Assembly (NCBI RefSeq): GCF_013184545.1
Contig: NZ_JAAOJA010000023.1
Coordinates: forward strand, 1 to 47,626
Origin: Pseudomonas tumuqii
Lineage (GTDB): Bacteria; Pseudomonadota; Gammaproteobacteria; Pseudomonadales; Pseudomonadaceae
Direction: 5' to 3'
DNA length: 47,626 nucleotides
Position numbers and translations under genes: made by a program. This document shows positions 7,432 to 15,826 of this stretch, in pieces. Numbering within the stretch: the first letter of the stretch is position 1; each line of letters starts with the position of its first letter. The notes beneath the pieces were generated by a model. It did no database searches. It saw only the letters and a program-made list of their open reading frames with translations, and was not told the origin of the DNA.

Positions 7432-8613
7432 TCAGTCGCGCTGCAGGGCCAGGGCCACGCCCTGACCGCCGCCGATGCATAGCGTCGCCAATGCCTTGCG
7501 GGCGTTACGTCGCTGCATTTCATAGAGCAGGCTGACCAGTATCCGGCAGCCCGACGCACCCAACGGGTGGCCGAGGGCGATGGCGCCACCGTTGACGTTG
7601 ACCCGGTCGGTGTCCCAGCCCAACTCCCGGCCAACCACCAGTGCCTGCACGGCGAAGGCTTCATTGGCTTCGACCAGATCCAACTGATCCAGGGTCCAGC
7701 CAGCCTTGCGAAGGCACAGATCGGTGGCGAACACCGGACCGATCCCCATCACCGACGGGTCCACACCGGCGCTGGCATAGGCCTTGATCCGCGCCATGAT
7801 CGGCAGGCCCAGGGCCTCGGCCTTGCCTTCGCTCATCAGCATCACGGCGGCCGCACCGTCGTTCAGCGCCGAGGCATTGCCCGCGGTGACGCTACCGTCC
7901 GTCTTGAACGCCGGTTTGAGCCGCGCCAGGGCCTGCGCGCTGGTGCCGGGCGCGGGTTGCTCGTCGCTATCGATCCGCAGTGTTTCACCGCCCCGCTGCG
8001 GCACGAGCAGCGGGGTGATCTCGGCGGCGAAGCGGCCGGCATCGCGCGCCGAGCTGGCGCGCTGCTGGGAGCGCAGGGCATAGGCATCCTGCTGCTCGCG
8101 GGTAACGCCATATTGCTCGGCCAGGTTCTCCGCGGTGATGCCCATGTGGTAATCGTTGAACGCATCCCAGAGGCCGTCATGCAGCATGCTGTCGAGCAGG
8201 TTGTTGTGGCCCATGCGCAAGCCCTGCCGGGCCTGCGCCAGCACATACGGGGCCTGGCTCATGGATTCCTGGCCGCCGGCGATCATCACCTCGGCATCGC
8301 CGCAGCGAATCGCCTGTGCCGCCAGATGGATCGCCTCCAACCCCGAACCGCAGACCTTGTTGATGGTGAGGGCCGGCACCGTGTAGGGCAGCCCGGCCTT
8401 GATCGCGGTTTGCCGCGCCGGGTTCTGTCCCGCGCCGGCTGTCAGTACCTGGCCCATGATCACTTCATTGACCTCATGCGGGGCCAGCCCTGTGCTGTCG
8501 AGCAAGCGGCGGATCACCGCGGCGCCCAGATCGACGGCGCAGACGCCGGCCAATGCACCCTGGAAGCGACCAATGGCGGTGCGCGAGGCGCAAACTATTA
8601 CTACGTCGTTCAT
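7432..8613 (-). CDS. Thiolase (acetyl-CoA acetyltransferase family), second copy
   Basis: A 393-residue thiolase that aligns closely along its length with the one at 1572-2756. The active-site pieces are intact: NKVCGSGLEAI (C88), NVNGGAIALGHPLGASGC (His) and CIGGGQGVAL. The start at 8613 matches the family N-terminus MNDVVIVCASRTAIG; the frame upstream is not coding. Here it lies in a minus-strand unit with a cupin, a dehydrogenase and an AA_synth protein under a catabolic promoter. It may therefore cleave a beta-ketoacyl-CoA made late in that pathway rather than serve ketone-body metabolism (inference). It is separated from the cupin by 89 bp. Confidence 0.92.
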   Translation of the reverse strand: MNDVVIVCASRTAIGRFQGALAGVCAVDLGAAVIRRLLDSTGLAPHEVNEVIMGQVLTAGAGQNPARQTAIKAGLPYTVPALTINKVCGSGLEAIHLAAQAIRCGDAEVMIAGGQESMSQAPYVLAQARQGLRMGHNNLLDSMLHDGLWDAFNDYHMGITAENLAEQYGVTREQQDAYALRSQQRASSARDAGRFAAEITPLLVPQRGGETLRIDSDEQPAPGTSAQALARLKPAFKTDGSVTAGNASALNDGAAAVMLMSEGKAEALGLPIMARIKAYASAGVDPSVMGIGPVFATDLCLRKAGWTLDQLDLVEANEAFAVQALVVGRELGWDTDRVNVNGGAIALGHPLGASGCRILVSLLYEMQRRNARKALATLCIGGGQGVALALQRD

Positions 8614-8702
8614 TGCATATCTCACTGGGCGCAGCTCAGGCACGCGGGTGGCGCGCAGACGCGGCGGCGCGGAGGTCGAAAAGGGAATTCCGGGAGCGTG
8701 TA

Positions 8703-9239
8703 CTAGCTGTTGCTGGCCCCGAGCATGAAGAAGATTGCCTTGGCCGGCTGCTCGGATTTGTTGCGCCAGGCATGCCGGGTGCCGTTCTGGATCACCACAT
8801 CGCCGGCACGGACCAGGCGCTGCTCGCCGTTGTCGAGTTCCAGCCACAGCTCGCCTTCGAGCAACACGCCGTAGTCGATGGTCGGCGTCTTGTGCATGCC
8901 GGGGTGATCGGCCTCGAAACACTCGAACAGCCCAGGTAGTGCGGCCGCCATCTGCTCGAAGGCGCGCTGCGGGTCCAGCGGCGCGGCCATCACGCTGTCG
9001 GGCGGAAAACTCACCGCCAGCAGCGAGGTGCCACCGACGCCGGGGATCAACGAGCCCTGCAACCGGGTCAGGTCTTCAGGTGCTTCGGACAACCGCGGTT
9101 GGTCGGGCGTGGTCCAGAGTTGGGCCATGCCATGCCCAGGGATATCGGCAAAATCAGTGGCGCGGGGAGCCGCGCCATCGGAAATAAATATGGCCTGTCC
9201 CTGGCTATCGTGTCCCGTGACTATCCTGCGTACTTGCAT
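8703..9239 (-). CDS. Cupin-domain protein
   Basis: A 178-residue protein with a C-terminal cupin barrel (about residues 105-172). Candidate metal ligands are the His and Glu of MHKTPTIDYGVLLEGELWLEL (motif 1) and the His of NGTRHAWRNKS (motif 2). The N-terminal half begins RRIVTGHDSQGQAIFISDG, a pattern common in small cupins next to catabolic genes. The start at 9239 was chosen because it begins the recognisable domain; no strong ribosome site is seen. It is co-directional with the dehydrogenase (91 bp upstream) and the thiolase. It could be an isomerase, a decarboxylase-like or other non-oxidative enzyme, or a small dioxygenase; the sequence does not decide. Confidence 0.82.
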   Translation of the reverse strand: MQVRRIVTGHDSQGQAIFISDGAAPRATDFADIPGHGMAQLWTTPDQPRLSEAPEDLTRLQGSLIPGVGGTSLLAVSFPPDSVMAAPLDPQRAFEQMAAALPGLFECFEADHPGMHKTPTIDYGVLLEGELWLELDNGEQRLVRAGDVVIQNGTRHAWRNKSEQPAKAIFFMLGASNS

Positions 9240-9291
9240 CGGGCAATCTCCGGATGCTGGAATCGTTCCGTCGCCTGCGACGGTATGGATT

Positions 9292-9324
9292 GCGTGAGCG
9301 GCGGCGGGTGCACGCCGCTCACGC
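9292..9324 (-). other. Intercistronic hairpin
   Basis: GCGTGAGCGGCG (9292-9303) pairs perfectly with its complement at 9313-9324 around a 9-nt loop. It lies 6 bp after the dehydrogenase stop codon and before the cupin gene in the direction of transcription. No T-run follows, so RNA stability or partial attenuation is likelier than full termination. Confidence 0.5.
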
Positions 9325-9330
9325 CTGGTT

Positions 9331-10446
9331 TTACGGGCAGATGACGAAGTTACCGAAGCCGCCGTGACGGTTCTCAATGCCGCTGATGGCCTGGTTGACC
9401 TCCTCGAGGGGGAAGACGCTGTGCTCGAAGAACGACAGGTCGAGTACGCCCGACTCGACCATGTCGGCCATTTCCTGGCCTTGGCCGGCGGTGAACCATG
9501 CTGAACCACTGACTTGAATGTCGTTATCCATTATCCAGTGAAGATCCAACGGCACTTCACCAGCGACAGCACCAATGTTGACCAGGCACCCACCACGATG
9601 CAGGCCACGCAAAGCGTCTATCAGGCTGGAAGCTGGTGCACCCGGGCCCAGCGCGTCGATGATCACATCCAGGCCTTCGCCATTGGTGACGCGATCGACC
9701 CATTCGTGCGTAGAACCGTTGCCCAGGGTATGGATCTCTATGCGACCGGGCGCGGCCAAGTCTTTAACTCGCTGGAACAGCGCTTCGTTACGCGCCGTAC
9801 CGAGAATCTTCCGCGCCCCCATCGCCAGCGCCAGGGCGACGGCACCAAGGCCGAGCGTGCCGCTGATGCCATTGATCAGGATGGTGCTGCCGGGGCCGAC
9901 TTTTGCCTTGAGCAGAGCGCGGTAGGCAGTACCCAGGTAGCCCAAGCGTGCGGCAGTCTCGAAGCTCAGGCAATCGGGCAGCTTGACCAGGCTGTATTGC
10001 GGGGCGGGCATGTATTCGCACAAGCCACCGTACGGGTAGTCCTCGAACATGCGCGGACTACGCGGAGTGAAGCCGAAATAGCCGTTGAACGTGTAGGCCG
10101 AACAGCCCGTGGTGTTGCCCGACCGGCAGGCGCGGCAGGAGCCGCAGTAACGCGCCGGGTTGACGTAAACCCGATCGCCCGGCTTGAAGTCATAGACCTG
10201 CTCGCCGACTGCCTCGACCACACCCGCCGGATCCAGGCCGAAGATAGCCGGCAACTTCGGCAGGGGCAGATTGGGGAACCAACTGACCCAGTTGGTGAGG
10301 ATATTGTGCAGATTGGGCACGATGCCGCAGGCCTTCACCTTGACCAGTACCTCGGTCGGACGGATCGCAGGAACCGCAACCTGTTCGATCACCATCGGCT
10401 TACCGCCTTCGTACATCCGCGCAGCACGCATCATTTTTGTAGTCAT
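9331..10446 (-). CDS. Medium-chain alcohol dehydrogenase-like protein lacking the usual catalytic zinc ligands
   Basis: A 371-residue medium-chain dehydrogenase/reductase. It keeps the structural-zinc lobe CGSCRACRSGNTTGC and a Rossmann loop INGISGTLGLG. In the catalytic zinc site the Cys of KACGIVPNLHN is present, but the usual GHE is GLD (FGLDPAGVVE) and the third ligand position reads RLGYLGTAY. It may therefore be a reductase or oxidoreductase without catalytic zinc. The ATG at 10446 follows a GGAGA site. A full-length paralogue lies at 31113-32228. It is the second gene of the AA_synth unit, with a 91-bp gap. The substrate is unknown; a ring-fission aldehyde or an enoyl compound is possible. 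Confidence 0.85.
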   Translation of the reverse strand: MTTKMMRAARMYEGGKPMVIEQVAVPAIRPTEVLVKVKACGIVPNLHNILTNWVSWFPNLPLPKLPAIFGLDPAGVVEAVGEQVYDFKPGDRVYVNPARYCGSCRACRSGNTTGCSAYTFNGYFGFTPRSPRMFEDYPYGGLCEYMPAPQYSLVKLPDCLSFETAARLGYLGTAYRALLKAKVGPGSTILINGISGTLGLGAVALALAMGARKILGTARNEALFQRVKDLAAPGRIEIHTLGNGSTHEWVDRVTNGEGLDVIIDALGPGAPASSLIDALRGLHRGGCLVNIGAVAGEVPLDLHWIMDNDIQVSGSAWFTAGQGQEMADMVESGVLDLSFFEHSVFPLEEVNQAISGIENRHGGFGNFVICP

Positions 10447-10537
10447 CGCTGTCTCCAACACTCTTGTTTTTGTCATCTAGCGGCTTGTGTCATGTCGATC
10501 GTGGTTGACCGAGCTTTTTCGGTATCCGCCACGCGGG

Positions 10538-11119
10538 TTAACGCAAGCCATCCTCGCCCTTGATCTGCTCGGCAGCCAAGCCGCCCAGCCGAGCATGGAT
10601 GCGGCCGCCGGTGGCCATCGCCAGGCCGAAGGCGATTTCGTTGCGGCGCGGCCCATCCCATACGCTCATCTCGGCTACACCGAAGTGGCTGCGCACATAG
10701 GCGGCCTGGATATGGCCCAGGGGAATCATCACCCGGGAACCACAACCGGCGATGGTCTTGGCGGCAGGGACGATGGCCTTCGGATTACCCAGCGCTTCAC
10801 GCATGGCCCAACCGCCGGCTTCGTGCCAGACCGCACCATGCTCCAGTTCACCATCCTCGCCAACAATCGCCCCTTTACCATACGCCTGCACCTTATCGGC
10901 ACCGCCGAGCGCGACGATCAAGCGGCTGGACAGCTCGGCGCCCAAGGCGCGCAGCTCCTCCATGAAGGGCAGCAAATCTTCGACGTATTTGTCCGCATAG
11001 GGGTTTTCCACGATTGCCGTCGCCACCGCGATCCTCAACGGGGTCGCCGCAACCGGGCCGCCTTCGTGCAGCACCTGCTCCACGTCGAGTTTGAATTTGC
11101 GGATTTTCACCAGTGACAT
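10538..11119 (-). CDS. AA_synth family protein (DUF1185), function unproven
   Basis: A 193-residue protein of the family annotated as amino acid synthesis protein; no enzymatic role is established to my knowledge. Recognisable segments are ATAIVENPYADKYVEDLLPFMEELRALGAELSSRL, GKGAIVGEDGELEHGAVWHEAGGWAMREAL and a C-terminal DGPRRNEIAFGLAMATGGR. The residues EHGAVWHE resemble a catalytic or metal site, but this is my reading. Its ATG (11119) follows GGAGAGC. It is the first gene of the minus-strand unit and is divergent from the FAH operon, with the GntR palindrome in the shared 121-bp promoter region. That ties it to the same pathway. It is probably cytoplasmic. Confidence 0.82.
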   Translation of the reverse strand: MSLVKIRKFKLDVEQVLHEGGPVAATPLRIAVATAIVENPYADKYVEDLLPFMEELRALGAELSSRLIVALGGADKVQAYGKGAIVGEDGELEHGAVWHEAGGWAMREALGNPKAIVPAAKTIAGCGSRVMIPLGHIQAAYVRSHFGVAEMSVWDGPRRNEIAFGLAMATGGRIHARLGGLAAEQIKGEDGLR

Positions 11120-11167
11120 GCTTGCTCTCCTGCTAGGCCCGCTCGCTAAGAGATTTTTTTCTGCGGG

Positions 11168-11226
11168 CTTCCCTAGTATGCATTTTATGAGTTACTGTGC
11201 AAGAACTTAGTTTTTGTGCACAAAAA
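11168..11226. promoter_or_regulatory. Divergent promoter with perfect GntR-type palindrome
   Basis: TTTTTGTGCACAAAAA (11211-11226) is a perfect 16-bp palindrome 14 bp before the FAH-family start codon. Upstream, CCCTAGTATG and TTTTATGA (11171-11190) recur with identical spacing before the Rieske gene (32352-32371). The region separates the FAH operon from the divergent AA_synth unit, so one regulator could control both. The 16-bp dyad with a GTGCAC core is compatible with a GntR/FCD operator; assignment to the protein at 16061-16747 is inference. Confidence 0.72.
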
Positions 11227-11240
11227 GAAGGAGAGCAACA

Positions 11241-12092
11241 ATGAAGCTGATTTCGTACCGCAAAGACGGCAAGCCGAGCTTCGGCGCAGTAGTCGCAGAC
11301 CAGGTCGTCGACCTGGGCAAGCCCTTCCCTGCCGCCAGCAACCTGGCCGCACTGCTGGCCGACCCAAGTCTGCTGGAGCAGGCCAAGGTCTATGCCGCCA
11401 GCGCGTCAGCCGACTATGCCTTCGGCGACGTGCAGCTGGAGCCGGTGATTCCCTCTCCCGGCAAGATCATCTGCGTGGGCATCAACTATGTCGCCCACGC
11501 CGCAGAAGCGGGCCGTAAGGTCGGCGAGCATCCGGTGATCTTCCAACGCTTCGCCGAAACCCTGCTGGCCCACAATGCCCCGTTGCTGCGGCCTGTCGTC
11601 TCCAAGGAGTTCGATTTCGAGGCCGAGCTGGCTGTGGTGATCGGCAAGGGCGGCGCCCATATCGCGCCGGAAGACGCCATGGCCCACGTCGCCGGCTATA
11701 CCTGCTTCAACGATGCCAGCGTGCGCGACTGGCAGTTCCACACTCACCAATACGGCATGGGCAAGACCTTCCGCAGCACCGGTGCCCTCGGCCCCTGGCT
11801 GGTGACCGCCGACGAGATCGCCGACTACCGCGAGCTGCGCGTGACCGGCGTGCTCAATGGCGAACAGATGCAGGAAGGCACCCTGTCGGAACTGGCGTTC
11901 GACATTCCCACCCTGATTTCCTACGTCTCCAAGGCGCTGACCTGGCACCCGGGCGACATCCTGGCCACCGGCACCCCGAGCGGTATCGGCTTCAAGCGCA
12001 ACCCGCCAATATTTCTCAAGCCGGGCGATACTTTCGAGGTGGTCATCTCGCAGATAGGCACCCTGTCCAACCCGGTCATCGACGAAGCCTGA
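11241..12092 (+). CDS. Fumarylacetoacetate hydrolase family protein
   Basis: A 283-residue FAH-superfamily enzyme. It has the metal-binding EFDFEAELAVVIG (E127, E129), the aspartate of CFNDASVRDWQ (about D158), the catalytic-site lysine in YGMGKTFRSTGALGPW (K175) and the C-terminal GTPSGIGF. Members hydrolyse or hydrate ring-fission products such as acylpyruvates and 2-oxo-hept-3-ene-dioates. The ATG at 11241 lies 6-10 bp after AAGGAGAG. It is the first gene of a plus-strand operon with a VOC protein, an aldehyde dehydrogenase and an FAD monooxygenase. That context implies action on a ring-cleavage product of a hydroxylated aromatic; the exact reaction cannot be read from the sequence. Confidence 0.9.
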   Translation: MKLISYRKDGKPSFGAVVADQVVDLGKPFPAASNLAALLADPSLLEQAKVYAASASADYAFGDVQLEPVIPSPGKIICVGINYVAHAAEAGRKVGEHPVIFQRFAETLLAHNAPLLRPVVSKEFDFEAELAVVIGKGGAHIAPEDAMAHVAGYTCFNDASVRDWQFHTHQYGMGKTFRSTGALGPWLVTADEIADYRELRVTGVLNGEQMQEGTLSELAFDIPTLISYVSKALTWHPGDILATGTPSGIGFKRNPPIFLKPGDTFEVVISQIGTLSNPVIDEA

Positions 12093-12133
12093 TTGCTTCC
12101 TCCCGAACAACCATAAAGCGAGGATTCACCCGC

Positions 12134-12691
12134 ATGGCGACTCTGCCCAGAATCAACTTCACCCACACCGGCACCTTCTGCGAAGACCTCGACATGATGG
12201 TCGACTTCTACTGCCAGAAACTTGGCTTCATCGTCAGCGACAAAGGGGTCGCGTCGAGCGGCCACCGCCTGTTCTTCCTGACCCAGAACCCCGAGGTTCA
12301 CCATCAGGTGGTGCTGTTCGACGGCAAACCGCACGACCTGCCGTTCAACCCGATCAACCAGCTGTCGTTCCTGCTCGATTCCATCGACGACCTGAAAAGC
12401 TACTACCGCTTCGCCAAGGAAAACGGCATCGAAGGCATCGAGCAGGTCGACCACGGCAATGCCTGGTCGATGTATTTCAAGGACCCGGAAGGCAACCCGA
12501 TCGAGATGTACGTCGACTCGCCCTTCTATACCAACCAACCGTGCCGCGAACCCCTCGACCTGGAGATGAGCGCCGAAGCCATCCTGGCCACGACCGAAGC
12601 CATGTGCCACCGCCGTCCGGGCTTCCAGACCCGCGCCGAGTGGATGCAGTCGATAGCCGAGCGGATCGCCGAGCAACGCGTTCGTTGGTAG
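12134..12691 (+). CDS. VOC-superfamily metalloprotein, possible small extradiol dioxygenase
   Basis: A 185-residue protein with one glyoxalase/extradiol (VOC) unit in residues 1-130 and a helical C-terminal extension. Candidate metal ligands by position are H11 (NFTHTGTFCEDL), H57 (EVHHQVVLF) and E124 (NPIEMYVDSPFY). The spot where many VOC enzymes have a second-module His is Q76 (INQLSFLL). It lacks the two-domain build of catechol 2,3-dioxygenase, but one-domain VOC dioxygenases exist. A GAGG site precedes the ATG. It lies 41 bp after the FAH gene, a pairing that fits ring cleavage followed by hydrolysis. Isomerase or lyase activity is the alternative. Confidence 0.85.
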   Translation: MATLPRINFTHTGTFCEDLDMMVDFYCQKLGFIVSDKGVASSGHRLFFLTQNPEVHHQVVLFDGKPHDLPFNPINQLSFLLDSIDDLKSYYRFAKENGIEGIEQVDHGNAWSMYFKDPEGNPIEMYVDSPFYTNQPCREPLDLEMSAEAILATTEAMCHRRPGFQTRAEWMQSIAERIAEQRVRW

Positions 12692-12700
12692 TCCACCTCA

Positions 12701-12727
12701 GCGCGGCCCGCGCTTTGCGGGCCGCGC
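12701..12727. other. Perfect 11-bp hairpin in the VOC-aldehyde dehydrogenase gap
   Basis: GCGCGGCCCGC (12701-12711) pairs with its complement at 12717-12727, loop GCTTT. It lies 10 bp after the VOC stop codon and 25 bp before the aldehyde dehydrogenase start. No T-run follows. It may set the mRNA ratio within the operon. Confidence 0.5.
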
Positions 12728-12751
12728 GAACATGCGGGTACGTATGACGAT

Positions 12752-14182
12752 ATGCATAAGAATCTAATTGCGGGGCAATGGCTGGACGGCATCGGCGTTC
12801 GGGAAAATCTCAGCCCTTCGGACACAACCGATCTGGTCGGCCTGTATGCCCAGGCATCCACCGGAGATACCCAGACAGCCATCACCGCCGCCGAATCGGC
12901 GCAACCGCAGTGGGCGGCGAAAAGCCCGCAGCAACGGGCCGACGCACTCGACTTCATCGGCAGCGAAATCCTTCTGCGGCGCCAGGAGCTGGGCACCCTG
13001 CTGGCCCGCGAGGAAGGCAAGACCGTGGCGGAAGGGATCGGAGAAGTGGTTCGCGCCGGGCAGATATTCAAGTTCTTCGCCGGCGAGGCGCTGCGCATTC
13101 AGGGCGAGCACCTGGATTCCATCCGGCCGGGGATCGAAGTCGATGTGCTGCGCCAACCGGTGGGCGTCATCGGCATCATCGCGCCATGGAATTTTCCCAT
13201 CGCGATTCCGGCCTGGAAGATCGCCCCGGCGCTGGCCTATGGCAACGCCGTGGTGTTCAAACCGGCCGACCTGGTGCCCGGCTCGGCCTGGGCGCTGAGC
13301 GAGATCATCCACCGCGCCGGGCTGCCCGATGGCACCTTCAACCTGGTCATGGGCCGCGGCAGCGTGGTCGGCCAGACCCTGGTCGAATCGCCGCGGGTCA
13401 AGGCGCTGAGCTTCACCGGCTCGTCGGATACCGGTCGGCAGATCCTGCACACCGCCGGCGCCCGCTTCGCCAAGCTGCAACTGGAGATGGGCGGCAAGAA
13501 TCCGCTGGTGGTGCTGAACGACGCGGACCTGGCGCAGGCCATTGAATGCGCGGTGCAAGGCGCCTACTTCTCGACCGGGCAACGCTGCACCGCCTCGTCG
13601 CGTTTCATCGTCGAGAAAGGCATCTACTGGCGCTTTTGCGAAGGCGTGCAGGCGCGCTTGCAGACCTTGCAGGTCGGCCATGCGCTGCATGCCGACACGC
13701 AGATCGGCCCGGTCGCCGAGCAGGGCCAATACGAGCAGAACCTCGCCTACGTCGACATCGGCCTGAGCGAGGGCGCCGTGCTGGCCCATGGCGGTCGCCC
13801 GTTGCAGCGCGATACCCAGGGCTACTTCATGAGCCCGGCGCTGTTCGTCGACGCCGAGGTGCAGATGCGCATCGCCCAGGAAGAAATCTTCGGGCCGATC
13901 GCCTGCGCCATTCCCGCCGACGACTACGAGCACGCCCTGCAACTGGCCAATGCCAGCCCCTATGGCCTGTCCGCGGGGGTCTGCACCACCTCGCTGAAGT
14001 ACGCGTCGCACTTCAAGCGGCACATGCACAGCGGCATGGTGATGATCAACACGCCAACCGCCGGTGTGGACTATCACGTGCCCTTCGGCGGAGCCAAGGA
14101 GTCGAGCTACGGCTCGCGGGAACAGGGACGCTACGCCGCCGAGTTCTTCACCACGGTCAAGACCGTGTATACCCAGGCGTGA
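12752..14182 (+). CDS. NAD(P)-dependent aldehyde dehydrogenase
   Basis: A 476-residue aldehyde dehydrogenase of normal length. All catalytic parts are visible: N147 in PWNFPIAIPAWK, K170 in VVFKPAD, the FTGSSDTGR cofactor loop, E245 in LEMGGKN and the nucleophile C279 in STGQRCTASSR. The overall pattern resembles the alpha-ketoglutarate semialdehyde (2,5-dioxovalerate) dehydrogenase group, though that is only a resemblance. It would oxidise a semialdehyde formed in this pathway to the acid. The ATG at 12752 has only a weak ribosome site and lies 60 bp after the VOC gene behind a strong hairpin. The FAD monooxygenase follows at 68 bp. Confidence 0.92.
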   Translation: MHKNLIAGQWLDGIGVRENLSPSDTTDLVGLYAQASTGDTQTAITAAESAQPQWAAKSPQQRADALDFIGSEILLRRQELGTLLAREEGKTVAEGIGEVVRAGQIFKFFAGEALRIQGEHLDSIRPGIEVDVLRQPVGVIGIIAPWNFPIAIPAWKIAPALAYGNAVVFKPADLVPGSAWALSEIIHRAGLPDGTFNLVMGRGSVVGQTLVESPRVKALSFTGSSDTGRQILHTAGARFAKLQLEMGGKNPLVVLNDADLAQAIECAVQGAYFSTGQRCTASSRFIVEKGIYWRFCEGVQARLQTLQVGHALHADTQIGPVAEQGQYEQNLAYVDIGLSEGAVLAHGGRPLQRDTQGYFMSPALFVDAEVQMRIAQEEIFGPIACAIPADDYEHALQLANASPYGLSAGVCTTSLKYASHFKRHMHSGMVMINTPTAGVDYHVPFGGAKESSYGSREQGRYAAEFFTTVKTVYTQA

Positions 14183-14250
14183 AGCGTCAACCGAACATCT
14201 ACGCCCCCGCACCTGCAGCGGGGCGCTACAACAACAAGACGGAGATGGCT

Positions 14251-15819
14251 ATGGATTACGATCTGATCATAGTGGGCATGGGCCCCGTGGGCGCCATGGC
14301 GGCCAACCTTGCCGGCCTGTGGGGGCTGCAGACCCTGGCGCTGGACAAGGCCGAGAGTGTCTACGAAAACCCGCGCGCCATGGGCTTCGACCATGAGGTG
14401 ATGCGCGCCTTCGCCAACATCGGCCTGGCCGAGGCGATCCTGCCCTATGTGATGCCCTACCGGGCCTCGCACTACCTCACCAGCCAGTCGCAGCTGATCA
14501 AACGCATCGACGCGGCCAAACCACCCCATGCGCTGGGCTGGGCGCCTAACTATGTATTCTCGCAGCCGCCGGTCGAACGCGAACTGCGTGCCAATATCGC
14601 CTCGTTTGACCAGGTAACGGTCGAACTCGGCAGCGAAGTGCTGGCCATCGAGACCCAGGGCGAGCTGGCCCAGGTGCAAGTTCGCGACCGCCACGGCGAG
14701 TTGCGCACCGTCAGCGCCGGCTATGTGCTGGCCTGCGACGGCGGCAGCAGCCCTATTCGCTCGAGTTTGAACCTGCGCATGGAAGACCTGGTGTTCGACG
14801 AACCCTGGCTGGTGGTCGACGTGCTGCTCAAGGAAGGGGCCGGCGAATCGCTGCCGAGCACCAACGTGCAGTACTGCGAAGTCGAGCGGCCCAGCACCTA
14901 CGTGGTCGGGCCGGGCCGCCACCGGCGCTGGGAGTTCATGATCAACCCCAGCGAAACCCCGGCCGACATCGCTCGCCCGGAATCGATCAAGCAGCTGATC
15001 TCGCGCTGGCTGGACGCCGACGACTACGACATCTGGCGCGCCTCGACCTACCGCTTCCACGCGCTGATTCTTGAGCAGTGGCGCAGCGAACGAATCTTCT
15101 TTCTCGGCGATGCCGCGCATATGACCCCGCCGTTCCTGGCGCAAGGGATGTGCCAGGGTATCCGCGATGCGCTGGGCTTGATCTGGAAGCTGGCGCTGGT
15201 GCGCCGAGGCCTCGCCGGCCCCAGGCTGCTCGACACCTATCAACAGGAGCGTGCGCCGCACGTACGCCAGACCACCGAGGCGGCCAAGGAGTTTGGCTTG
15301 ATCATCTGCGAACGCGATCCGCTCAAGGCCGCCGAGCGCGACGCGCACCTGCTGCGGAACATGAACGGCACGCCTGGGAGCACCATTCGCCAGTCGCTGA
15401 TCCCCGGCCTGAAGAACGGTCTGATCGACGATCGGGCGCCAGCAGGCGAGCTGTTTCCGCAGCCGAAGGTCATCAATCGCGAGGGTGTGACCGGCTTGCT
15501 GGACAGTTTCACCGGGCAAAGCCTGCGTCTGGTGATCGCGGCGGATGTCGACGCAGGGCCGCTGCTGAAACAGGTTCGCCAGCGCCTGGAGGGCAGCCAA
15601 CTGCCCTTCAAGGTGGTGCGCCTGAGCGCCGAGTGGCCGACGCCCAGCGACGATGCGGATCACTACCACGAGCTGGATGGGATTCTGGCGCAGTGGATGA
15701 ACGAGCGGGACTGCAAGGTGGTTATCGTGCGCCCCGATCATTACGTGTTCGGTGGCGCCCGCACCTGCGAAGGCGCGCTGGCCCTTTTAGAGCGTTGCCT
15801 GGAAGCGCTGAACGGTTGA
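14251..15819 (+). CDS. FAD-dependent aromatic monooxygenase (MhpA/PheA class)
   Basis: A 522-residue group A flavoprotein monooxygenase. It has the ADP-binding VGMGPVGAMAANLAG (G9, G11, G14), the DG motif ACDGGSSPIR (D163, G164) and the FAD/NADPH GD motif FFLGDAAHMTPP (about G286, D287), then the C-terminal thioredoxin-like tail of the MhpA/phenol hydroxylase branch. It would hydroxylate a phenolic acid with NAD(P)H and O2, preparing the ring for extradiol cleavage. Two ATGs are possible (14245 and 14251); the GGAG at 14241-14244 is better spaced for 14251. It is the last gene of the FAH operon and is followed by a strong terminator. Confidence 0.9.
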   Translation: MDYDLIIVGMGPVGAMAANLAGLWGLQTLALDKAESVYENPRAMGFDHEVMRAFANIGLAEAILPYVMPYRASHYLTSQSQLIKRIDAAKPPHALGWAPNYVFSQPPVERELRANIASFDQVTVELGSEVLAIETQGELAQVQVRDRHGELRTVSAGYVLACDGGSSPIRSSLNLRMEDLVFDEPWLVVDVLLKEGAGESLPSTNVQYCEVERPSTYVVGPGRHRRWEFMINPSETPADIARPESIKQLISRWLDADDYDIWRASTYRFHALILEQWRSERIFFLGDAAHMTPPFLAQGMCQGIRDALGLIWKLALVRRGLAGPRLLDTYQQERAPHVRQTTEAAKEFGLIICERDPLKAAERDAHLLRNMNGTPGSTIRQSLIPGLKNGLIDDRAPAGELFPQPKVINREGVTGLLDSFTGQSLRLVIAADVDAGPLLKQVRQRLEGSQLPFKVVRLSAEWPTPSDDADHYHELDGILAQWMNERDCKVVIVRPDHYVFGGARTCEGALALLERCLEALNG

Positions 15820-15826
15820 GCGTTTA

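Noticed and set aside
12764..14212. A 482-residue minus-strand frame opposite the aldehyde dehydrogenase
   Set aside because: The plus-strand protein has every catalytic residue; the opposite frame is low-complexity.
13546..14250. Long N-terminal extension in the frame of the FAD monooxygenase
   Set aside because: It overlaps the aldehyde dehydrogenase, is arginine-rich and lies before the true flavin-binding start MDYDLIIVGMGPVG.
14131..15741. A 536-residue minus-strand frame opposite the FAD monooxygenase
   Set aside because: It mirrors the third-codon pattern of the real gene and has no recognisable motif.
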